The notes beneath the pieces are model-generated. The model worked only from the letters and a program-made list of their open reading frames with translations, was not told the DNA's origin and ran no database searches. This document shows positions 7,355-13,093 of a stretch of DNA of 13,093 nucleotides, piece by piece (within the stretch, counting starts at the first letter, position 1; the number at the start of each line of letters is the position of its first letter). This stretch comes from Clostridia bacterium. Its GTDB lineage: Bacteria > Bacillota_A > Clostridia > Christensenellales > Aristaeellaceae. Position numbers and translations under genes: made by a program. The stretch is taken from assembly GCA_017517815.1 (NCBI GenBank), contig JAFWYA010000017.1:1-13093 (forward strand). Direction: 5' to 3'.

Positions 7355-8854
7355 GGGTCTGTCAAACGCCATGGCGGACAGCGCCACGAAAAGGGGCGCA
7401 TACAGGAACAGATAGCGCGGCCATACCTCAAACAGCAGCAGGTAGGCCGTGACGCCCAGCAGCGTCAGCGCCAGAAGTGACACCGCCGGATGCCGGCGCA
7501 TGCGTACGGCCGCGACTGCACATAAAATCAGCACACCCAGCCACAGGCACTGTACGATCGTCTGACAGTACGGCACAAACCGGCCGTCGTCGTGGTAGAA
7601 ATCGCGCAAAAGTTTACTCAGCGCATCGGTGCGTTTGGGCGTTTCAAACTCCAGAAAACTCTGGTGCGATGCAAACGATCCGTCTGCATAGGCCTTGTAG
7701 GCCTTTACAGCAAAGAACTTTGCATTCTCCGGCAGGCTGCGCTGCGTCAGGCGTTCCCACGCACGGCGGATGTTGGCCGCCTGCCGTTCCTCCAGCGTTT
7801 CAAACGAAGTGGAGAAGGTAACGTCATCCGGCGAATGGCCGCCGAAGGTATCGCCGTTCATGCCCAGCATCAGGTAATGCGTGGCGCTCAGCTGACCCTG
7901 CGGCACAGCGCTGCCGGCCAGATATTCGGTAGACTTGTCCTGAAAGATTTTTCCCGGAAACATACCTATAATAATGGCGGCGCCAACAACCAGCACGCGT
8001 TTGAGGGAAGCGGCGGAAAAGTCCATCTGCGAAAGCCAACGGCAGAGCCCAAGAATCACCATGGCGATCAGCACGATGAGCACCGTGGGCTTGACGGTCG
8101 CGCCAAAGAAACACAAAAGAGAAATGACCAGCCATTTCACAAACGGCCTTTCAATGCGCAGGTAGGCATATACCGCCAGCACCGGGAACAGGATGGAGAA
8201 CGTGTCGGTGTACGGGTACAGAATGTATGGCGACAGCGCGATCCACCCGATGGAAACCACCAGCGCAAACATACGGGCCGTGCGGCTGCGCGTCATGGTC
8301 TGCACGGTACGCACCGTCACATAGGCCGAAGCGTTGAGCAATACTGCGTCAATGTATGGCAGCACCACAAACGGCACTGCCAGCCCCAGTTTGCCCGCAA
8401 ACCACATGGGCACCGCCTGCAGCATGGTCAGCGGCGCATTGTTGGGGCACAGCTGGAAGTACTCCGGCTCCGTCAGCGGCTTACCCAGTCCCAGTTCCTC
8501 CGCCATGGTGTAGACGTTGTAAATGTCCCAGCCCATCTTGTACCAGCAGCTGCGGGCGATCACGAACTGTACTGCCAGCACCAGCAAAAACAGCGCCCGC
8601 AGCATCCACAGGCTGCGCTTTGTGTCCGCCGCAGGGCGCTTCCACGCACGGCAAAGCGCATACAGCGCCGCAATGCCCGCAAGCGCAAACGGCAGCAGCA
8701 TTGCATCGGATAATAGGCTTTGGTTTGCATAATACTGCCTGAGCCAAGGGCGGCCCAATACCAGCAGCAGCAAAATCATGCCGAATACCGTTGAGAGCAT
8801 CACGCTGAATATGGGCGGCATGGCGCTGAAGAAACGGTTTTCTTTGCGCTGCAC
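7337..8854 (-). CDS. Polytopic membrane protein, GT-C glycosyltransferase-like
   Basis: The 505-residue protein is an integral membrane protein with about 10-12 hydrophobic segments, for example near 15-35, 50-70, 84-101, 155-178, 194-212, 217-232, 240-270, 285-300, 432-450 and 458-492. An aspartate in GWD (108-110) follows an early membrane segment, as in lipid-phosphosugar-dependent GT-C transferases. YPYTDTFS (213-220), HYLMLGMNGDTFGG (326-339) and a C-terminal RYLFLYAP resemble clostridial GT39/ArnT-like proteins. Donor and acceptor cannot be told. The frame is open to 9061, but that extension runs through rnpB and its terminator. I chose the GTG at 8854, which has AAAAGGAG 10 nt upstream. 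No promoter fits between the rnpB terminator and this start. It could also be another polytopic membrane enzyme. Confidence 0.75.
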   Translation of the reverse strand: MQRKENRFFSAMPPIFSVMLSTVFGMILLLLVLGRPWLRQYYANQSLLSDAMLLPFALAGIAALYALCRAWKRPAADTKRSLWMLRALFLLVLAVQFVIARSCWYKMGWDIYNVYTMAEELGLGKPLTEPEYFQLCPNNAPLTMLQAVPMWFAGKLGLAVPFVVLPYIDAVLLNASAYVTVRTVQTMTRSRTARMFALVVSIGWIALSPYILYPYTDTFSILFPVLAVYAYLRIERPFVKWLVISLLCFFGATVKPTVLIVLIAMVILGLCRWLSQMDFSAASLKRVLVVGAAIIIGMFPGKIFQDKSTEYLAGSAVPQGQLSATHYLMLGMNGDTFGGHSPDDVTFSTSFETLEERQAANIRRAWERLTQRSLPENAKFFAVKAYKAYADGSFASHQSFLEFETPKRTDALSKLLRDFYHDDGRFVPYCQTIVQCLWLGVLILCAVAAVRMRRHPAVSLLALTLLGVTAYLLLFEVWPRYLFLYAPLFVALSAMAFDRPLSVKR

Positions 8855-8879
8855 AGGCTTCACACTCCTTTTGAAAATG

Positions 8880-8905
8880 AAAAAAAGCGGGCCGGAATGG
8901 CACGC
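8880..8905 (-). terminator. rnpB terminator
   Basis: On the minus strand GCGTGCC, loop ATTCC and GGCCCGC form a 7-bp stem with one mismatch, followed by seven T. It lies about 25 nt after the mature 3' end of rnpB and about 25 nt before the next gene's start codon. Confidence 0.7.
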
Positions 8906-8927
8906 CTGTTTCATGCGGCCAATGGCC

Positions 8928-9269
8928 GGCTGTCGGTGCGGTCGTAAGCCGAGTTCTGTCGTTGGACGATCATCTATCTTGGCCGCATGTTGCCATACGG
9001 TCGTAGCGATCTCTTTAGAAGCACGACGGGCCGCCGTATCGCTTCTGTTCGGATCTTGCATCAGGTGGGGTTTACAGCGCGCTTCTGTTACCAGAGCGCG
9101 GGTGAGCTCTTACCTCGCCTTTCCATCCTTACCCCATTTGCATGAGGCGGTTTCTTTCTGTTGCACTTTCCTTGGAGTTGCCTCCACCGGCCGTTAGCCG
9201 GCACCCTGCCCTGTGATGCCCGGACTTTCCTCACGGTTTCCCGCGCGATCGCCTGGCCGCCCGACAGCT
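8928..9269 (-). ncRNA. rnpB: RNase P RNA, bacterial (probably type A)
   Basis: This is the catalytic RNA of RNase P, which matures tRNA 5' ends. Universal core segments are present in order: GAGGAAAGTCCGGGC near the 5' end (P4 5' strand), AAAGTGCAACAGAAA, GGTAAGAGCTCACC, TGTAAACCCCACC, TAGATGA, and GACAGAACTCGGCTTA near the 3' end. The terminal helix P1 pairs GCTGTCGG (5') with CCGACAGC (3'), which sets the ends to within a few bases. Hairpins with GCAA loops are visible (GGAG-GCAA-CUCC, GUAUG-GCAA-CAUGC). The length is about 340 nt. The P15 loop region appears to lack the GGU that normally pairs with the tRNA CCA end. A strong promoter precedes it and a terminator follows. Confidence 0.96.
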
Positions 9270-9274
9270 CTTTT

Positions 9275-9303
9275 ACCTTAACACTTTGCACGTCATGTGT
9301 CAA
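9275..9303 (-). promoter_or_regulatory. rnpB promoter
   Basis: On the minus strand TTGACA (9303-9298, perfect -35), a 17-nt spacer and TAAGGT (9280-9275) lie 6-7 nt before the RNase P RNA 5' end. TG one base upstream of the poor -10 makes it an extended -10. The spacing agrees with the end set by helix P1. Confidence 0.8.
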
Positions 9304-9395
9304 GGCAAAAACGAGATCGTCCCAAAGCAGGAATATCTTACCTGCGTGCAGAAGTATATACAGTCCCCATATCATACGCGAAAGTGGGAAGAACG

Positions 9396-9848
9396 ATGAA
9401 CGAATGCAAATTTGACGCACTGAAGCTGGCCAATCAGCTTTGTTTTCCCCTGTATGCCTGCTCCCGGGAAACCATCAAACTGTATAAACCGTTCCTGAAT
9501 GAACTGGACCTTACCTATACGCAGTACATCACCATGCTGGTGCTGTGGGAGGAACGGTCTGTCAACGTAAAGCAGCTAGGCAAACGGCTGTTTCTGGACT
9601 CCGGAACGTTGACGCCGCTTTTGAAAAAGCTGGAATCCAAAGGGCTGATCACACGTGTACGTTCCGCTTTGGATGAGCGCAACCTGATTGTATCCATCAC
9701 GCCCAAGGGAGAGCAGATGCGCGAGCAGGCCCTGCACATTCCACTTGAATTGGCCAAAGCTGTACCGCTGACATCCGAAGAGGCCCTTACGCTGTACCAG
9801 CTTTTGTATAAACTGTTGGGCAGCCTGCCCGAAGATACGGATGAATAA
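9396..9848 (+). CDS. ohrR: OhrR-type MarR-family organic peroxide sensor
   Basis: OhrR represses the organic hydroperoxide resistance gene ohr until its reactive cysteine is oxidised. The 150-residue protein is close to B. subtilis OhrR over its whole length. It shares KLxNQLCFxLYA, the reactive-cysteine site (C16 here, C15 in B. subtilis), two tyrosines matching those that contact that cysteine (Y30, Y41), and the winged-helix stretch LFLDSGTLTPLLKKLESKGLITRVRSALDERN. Two further cysteines, C4 and C22, are unusual for the one-cysteine type. The ATG at 9396 is chosen because MNECKFDALKLANQLCF aligns with the family start; the ribosome binding site is weak (GGGAAG). No ohr peroxidase gene lies in the window. 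It is divergent from rnpB. Confidence 0.92.
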   Translation: MNECKFDALKLANQLCFPLYACSRETIKLYKPFLNELDLTYTQYITMLVLWEERSVNVKQLGKRLFLDSGTLTPLLKKLESKGLITRVRSALDERNLIVSITPKGEQMREQALHIPLELAKAVPLTSEEALTLYQLLYKLLGSLPEDTDE

Positions 9849-9889
9849 AGCAAAAGCCAGAGCGTATACGCTCTGGCTTTTGCTTTATT
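9844..9889. terminator. 46-bp perfect palindrome: shared terminator holding both stop codons
   Basis: Twenty-three bases on each side of a GTATAC centre pair perfectly. The ohrR stop TAA (9846-9848) and the transporter stop (TTA on the plus strand, 9885-9887) lie at mirror positions in the two arms. T-rich tracts at the far end of each arm would serve as the terminator tail in both directions. Confidence 0.88.
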
Positions 9890-10766
9890 TCTTTTTGGGC
9901 CTGTCTGCCAGTGCGGTCAGAAGCAGTCCAAGCAAAATCAGCGCGCTGCTGAATCCTTTGCGCACAGTCAGCGCTTCTCCCAGCAGCAGTACGCCAAATA
10001 CAATACTTGTCAAAGGCTCCAGCAGCGAATAGATAGCCGCGTCGGCATCGCCCACCCGGCGGATACCCGCCTGAAACAGCGCGCTGCCGCCAATGCTCAC
10101 CAGCAGTGCGCAGGCTGCTGCATATCCCCACGCCTGCGGCGTAAGCTGAAAGGTGAGCTTGCCCATGGCAAGGCCCATTCCACCGCACATCACAACGCCA
10201 GCAAGTGAAAGCACCGTCATCAGCTGGTACAGCGGCAGCGGCTGCTGTCCCTCTTTCTGCACAGCAATAATATAAGCGGCAAACACCACGCCCGACAGCA
10301 GTGCCAATGCTACGCCAACGGGCGACATACCGTCCTGGCCCAGTTCGATCAGACTGGCTGCACCGGTCACTCCCAGCAGCAGTCCTGCCAGTTTCAGTTT
10401 CCCCGGCATGCGGCGTGTAGTAAAGGCATTCCACCCCACCACAAACAGCGGATATAAAAAATGCAGCGTAGTTGCAACACCCACAGAAATGTAACTGTAT
10501 GAGCAATACAGCATCAGCGTGCAGCCAAACTGCAGCACACCCACCAGTATACCCCGACGAATCTGCCCGGCAGTGGGTTTAGCACGCTTGCCCCTGCCCC
10601 ATCCCAGCGCAAAAAGCACCGGCAGGGGCAGCAGAGCCCTGAGGAACGCCATGTTTACGCCATTGTTGCCGCCCGAATAGGACAGATTGGCCAGCACCGG
10701 CGTAAACCCGAAGATCACTGCCGACAGAAATACAAAAACGACACCCAGAATATGTTTTTTGCTCAT
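9885..10766 (-). CDS. EamA-family (drug/metabolite transporter superfamily) permease
   Basis: The 293-residue protein has ten predicted membrane segments arranged as two EamA repeats of about 140 residues, the usual design of the family. The first repeat begins GVVFVFLSAVIFGFTPVLANL and the second begins near PVGVALALLSGVVFAAYIIAV. Both end in a hydrophobic pair, the second containing EPLTSIVFGVLLLGEAL, which is typical of EamA proteins. It sits in the cytoplasmic membrane and probably moves a small metabolite; the substrate cannot be told. The ATG at 10766 has AGGAAAG upstream; the longer frame to 10883 runs back through a terminator. The tail ends RPKKK. It shares a terminator with ohrR but is not obviously functionally linked to it. 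Confidence 0.9.
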   Translation of the reverse strand: MSKKHILGVVFVFLSAVIFGFTPVLANLSYSGGNNGVNMAFLRALLPLPVLFALGWGRGKRAKPTAGQIRRGILVGVLQFGCTLMLYCSYSYISVGVATTLHFLYPLFVVGWNAFTTRRMPGKLKLAGLLLGVTGAASLIELGQDGMSPVGVALALLSGVVFAAYIIAVQKEGQQPLPLYQLMTVLSLAGVVMCGGMGLAMGKLTFQLTPQAWGYAAACALLVSIGGSALFQAGIRRVGDADAAIYSLLEPLTSIVFGVLLLGEALTVRKGFSSALILLGLLLTALADRPKKK

Positions 10767-10789
10767 GGTCTTCTTTCCTGAAATCGCAC

Positions 10790-10827
10790 AAAAAGCGCGA
10801 ACGGACTGTTCGTCCGTCCGCGCTTTT
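10790..10827 (-). terminator. Terminator after the CofE-like gene
   Basis: A 16-bp stem with one mismatch (AAAAGCGCGGACGGAC with GTCCGTTCGCGCTTTT on the minus strand) closes a GAACA loop and is followed by T, giving five T. It ends 12 nt after the upstream stop codon and only about 23 nt before the EamA gene's ATG. Confidence 0.85.
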
Positions 10828-10839
10828 GAAAGGACACGA

Positions 10840-12036
10840 TCAATCGTTGGTATAGTTATCGAAGTAGCCCTGGATGTAGACAATGGGCGTGCCCTTGTCG
10901 CCGGAGCCGGAGGTGAGGTCGCACAGTGAACCGATGAGGTCAGTTAGGCGGCGGGGCGTAGTGCCCTGAGCAGCCATATTGCCCACCAGAGAGCTGCCGT
11001 CCTTCTGCTGAATCTTGGCCTTGATGGCGTTGCGCAGCGCTTCGCCGGACAGGCTGGCAAAATCGTTGTCAGCCAGATACTTGAGCTTGAGTTCGTTGGG
11101 CGTGCCTTCCAGACCGGCCGTGTAAGCAGGAGAAACCACCGGGTCGGCCAGCTCCCAGATCTTGCCGACGGGATCCTTGAAGGCGCCGTCGCCGTAAACC
11201 ATCACTTCGATATGCTTGCCGGTGAGCTTGAACAGGCGATCCTGAATGTCTTCCACAAGGCCCTGGCACTCGCGGGGGAACAGCTTCACAGTATCCTCGG
11301 TGGACTTGTTGGAGCCCAGCAGACCATATTTTTCGTTGCAGCCGCTGCCATTGACGGGCGCGTTCATCAGCTCGTCCAGGCCGTACACACGCTCGGCGCC
11401 GGCGGACTTGAGAAGGCGCTTGGTGCGCTCGCGGGTATGGATGTCGCAGTTGATCACGTTCTTGGTATAGCTGAGGATGGCGCGGGGATCGTTGGCGAAG
11501 ATGATCTCCACGTCAGCGCCGCTTTCGCGGATGAGCTGACCGTAATATTCCACATAGTCCACGCCGGTGAAGGTATGCTTGATGTAGCCAAACATCTCGC
11601 GATACTGCTTCTCAGACAAAACGTCGCGGTAGGGGTCCACACCATGCTGATCCATCATATCCCAGTCGATGAGATGGTTGCCCACTTCGTCGGAGGGATA
11701 GCTGAGCATCAGCACGATCTTTTTGCAGCCCTTGGCGATGCCGCGCAGGCAGATGGCGAAACGGTTGCGGCTGAGGATGGGGAAAATAACGCCCACCGTT
11801 TCTCCGCCAAGCTTTTCACGCACATCCTGAGCGATGTCTTCCACAGAGGCATAGTTGCCCTGTGCACGCGCCACGATGGCCTCGGTCATTGCGACAACGT
11901 CGCGGTCGCGGGGCTTGAGGCCGTCTTCCTTCATGGCTTCCTCAATGGAAGCCGTAACGATCGCAGCCAGGTCGTCGCCCTTGCGGATAATGGGAGCGCG
12001 GATTCCCATAGAAACAGTACCAATCATCCGGCTCAT
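10840..12036 (-). CDS. CofE-like protein (coenzyme F420-0:L-glutamate ligase family), substrate unknown
   Basis: The 398-residue soluble protein resembles the F420_ligase family at its two ends. Near the N terminus are APIIRKGDDLAAIV (14-27) and DRDVVAMTEAIVARAQGNY (44-62), matching the CofE pattern of an acidic GDD and a following TE/SK.EG region. Near the C terminus are HIEVMVYGDGAFKDPVGKIWELADP (275-299) and TPIVYIQG (383-390). CofE of archaea has about 250 residues, so roughly 150 residues (about 85-260) are additional or rearranged. This middle part is rich in charged and conserved-looking stretches (GVIFPILSRNRFAICLRGI, LSYPSDEVGNHLIDWD). Similar long proteins are commonly annotated as F420 ligases in clostridia. 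Whether this organism makes F420 is unknown, so the true substrate is open. The ATG has AGGAG 8 nt upstream, and a strong promoter precedes it. Confidence 0.7.
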   Translation of the reverse strand: MSRMIGTVSMGIRAPIIRKGDDLAAIVTASIEEAMKEDGLKPRDRDVVAMTEAIVARAQGNYASVEDIAQDVREKLGGETVGVIFPILSRNRFAICLRGIAKGCKKIVLMLSYPSDEVGNHLIDWDMMDQHGVDPYRDVLSEKQYREMFGYIKHTFTGVDYVEYYGQLIRESGADVEIIFANDPRAILSYTKNVINCDIHTRERTKRLLKSAGAERVYGLDELMNAPVNGSGCNEKYGLLGSNKSTEDTVKLFPRECQGLVEDIQDRLFKLTGKHIEVMVYGDGAFKDPVGKIWELADPVVSPAYTAGLEGTPNELKLKYLADNDFASLSGEALRNAIKAKIQQKDGSSLVGNMAAQGTTPRRLTDLIGSLCDLTSGSGDKGTPIVYIQGYFDNYTND

Positions 12037-12102
12037 TCTAATTGCTCCTACTCTGACAGAAGAGTACGGGTCAAAGCCCGCCTGTCACTTTTACCACCGA
12101 TT

Positions 12103-12131
12103 ATTATAATACATCAACGCCGCTTTGTAAA
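12103..12131 (-). promoter_or_regulatory. Strong promoter of the CofE-like gene
   Basis: On the minus strand TTTACA (12131-12126), a 17-nt spacer and TATAAT (12108-12103) give 11 of 12 consensus bases. Transcription should start near 12096, leaving a leader of about 60 nt. A 10-bp palindrome, ACAAATTTGT (12134-12143), lies just upstream of the -35. Confidence 0.82.
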
Positions 12132-12252
12132 ATACAAATTTGTCCTTTTGGGTGGTTTTTTTGCTGTTTTTCCAATTTGGCGTTCTTTCGACAGTCTCGT
12201 GCATCCCATTTTGCAGTGCATGCACCGGCTTGGTTTTTTCGTCAGAAAATGA

Positions 12253-12281
12253 TTGACAGCCCTGCCTGTTTTGAGTATTCT
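12253..12281 (+). promoter_or_regulatory. Probable guaA promoter
   Basis: TTGACA (12253-12258), a 17-nt spacer and TATTCT (12276-12281) fit a sigma-A promoter with a perfect -35. The leader would be about 44 nt, too short for a purine riboswitch. The rest of the 12132-12252 stretch holds no gene that I can support. Confidence 0.7.
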
Positions 12282-12331
12282 TTTTGCGTAAACTTTCTTT
12301 TATTCTTGTTAGTAAACGGGAGGCAACAAAC

Positions 12332-13093
12332 ATGGACAGCAATGTACGTCCGGAATCGATGGCGCGCATCACGACGCCTGAGCTTGCAAAGCAGTTTATC
12401 GACGAACAGGTCGCAGCCGTGCGTGCGCAGGTTGGCGACAAAAAGGTGCTTCTGGCCCTCAGCGGCGGCGTGGACAGCTCCGTCGTGGCGGCGCTTCTGA
12501 TCAAGGCCATCGGCAAGCAGCTTGTCTGTGTGCATGTCAACCATGGCCTGATGCGCAAGGGCGAAAGCGAGCAGGTGATCGAGGTGTTCCGCAACCAGCT
12601 GGACGCCAACCTCATCTACGTGGACGCCACCGACCGTTTCCTGAACCTGCTGGCCGGTGTGGATGAACCCGAACGCAAGCGCAAGATCATCGGCGGCGAG
12701 TTCATCAAGGTCTTCGACGAAGAAGCCAGCAAGCTGGAGGGCATTTCCTTCCTGGCGCAGGGCACCATCTACCCCGACATTCTGGAAAGCCATGGCGTGA
12801 AGGCCCACCACAACGTGGGCGGCCTGCCTGAGGACATGGAGATGGAACTGGTCGAGCCCGTGAAGCTGCTGTACAAGGACGAAGTGCGCGTGGTGGGCGA
12901 AGCTCTGGGCCTGCCCCATGCCATGGTCTACCGTCAGCCCTTCCCCGGCCCCGGTCTGGGCGTACGCTGCCTGGGTGCCATCACCCGCGACCGTCTCCAT
13001 GCCCTGCGCGAAGCGGATGCCATCCTCCGCGAGGAGTTTGACAACTGCGGCCTCGCCTCCAAGGTGTGGCAATACTTCATCGCCGTGCCCGAC
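12332..13093 (+). CDS. guaA: GMP synthetase, ATP pyrophosphatase subunit without glutaminase domain (3' end outside window)
   Basis: The product activates XMP with ATP and aminates it to GMP in the last step of guanine nucleotide synthesis. The 254 visible residues begin directly with the ATP pyrophosphatase domain: the PP-loop SGGVDSS is at 44-50, followed by [42 protein letters not shown] and [10 protein letters not shown]. The C-terminal dimerisation domain starts near [18 protein letters not shown]. In most bacteria a glutamine amidotransferase domain of about 190 residues precedes the PP-loop. Here the ATG at 12332 has GGGAGG 7-8 nt upstream, the same frame has a stop at 12272, and no GATase motif occurs upstream. 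The layout is that of archaeal GuaAb. About 55-60 residues should follow beyond the window. Confidence 0.92.
   Translation, partial: MDSNVRPESMARITTPELAKQFIDEQVAAVRAQVGDKKVLLALSGGVDSSVVAALLIKAIGKQLVCVHVNHGLMRKGESEQVIEVFRNQLDANLIYVDATDRFLNLLAGVDEPERKRKIIGGEFIKVFDEEASKLEGISFLAQGTIYPDILESHGVKAHHNVGGLPEDMEMELVEPVKLLYKDEVRVVGEALGLPHAMVYRQPFPGPGLGVRCLGAITRDRLHALREADAILREEFDNCGLASKVWQYFIAVPD

Noticed and set aside
7592..8713. A 373-codon plus-strand frame antisense to the membrane protein
   Set aside because: Its product is rich in Arg, His and Gln with no hydrophobic core, as expected of the complement of membrane-segment codons.
11212..12252. A 346-codon plus-strand frame antisense to the CofE-like gene
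   Set aside because: The minus-strand product has family motifs, a good ribosome binding site and a promoter; the plus frame has none.
12282..12331. A purine riboswitch before guaA
   Set aside because: The predicted leader is about 44 nt, too short for the aptamer, and no three-way junction sequences are visible.
12242..13072. A 276-codon minus-strand frame antisense to guaA
   Set aside because: The plus strand encodes a clear GMP synthetase with all PP-loop motifs.

Overview
The window reads as core chromosome of a Bacillota (Firmicutes) bacterium, most likely a clostridial lineage with moderately high GC. The evidence is a Bacillus-type PurR, a Bacillus-type OhrR, a pth-mfd pair as in Bacilli and Clostridia, strong AGGAG-type ribosome binding sites, and an RNase P RNA that looks like the common A type. 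I see no insertion sequence, prophage gene, CRISPR array or tRNA. The genus cannot be fixed from the sequence.

Layout, left to right. Minus strand: the lysS start and body (its 3' end lies outside the window), preceded in the same transcript by greA, which has a perfect consensus promoter. Plus strand: purR, divergent from greA. A shared bidirectional terminator then separates purR from the convergent pair pth-mfd on the minus strand, where pth and mfd overlap by ATGA. Upstream of pth, also on the minus strand, are a polytopic GT-C-like membrane protein and, before it, the RNase P RNA gene rnpB. Plus strand: ohrR, divergent from rnpB. Its stop codon lies inside a 46-bp perfect palindrome that also holds the stop codon of a convergent EamA-family transporter. 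Upstream of the transporter on the minus strand is a CofE-like (F420_ligase-related) gene with its own strong promoter. The window ends on the plus strand inside a GMP synthetase gene that begins directly at the ATP pyrophosphatase domain.

The genes are mostly housekeeping: translation (lysS, pth, rnpB), transcription and its repair coupling (greA, mfd), purine control and synthesis (purR, guaA) and peroxide sensing (ohrR). No dedicated multi-gene accessory system is visible. The points most worth a second look are the glutaminase-less GMP synthetase, the CofE-like protein of unknown substrate, the RNase P RNA whose P15 loop seems to lack GGU, the double-stop palindrome, and two genes (GT-C-like protein and EamA transporter) that start about 25 nt after an intrinsic terminator with no room for a promoter in between.
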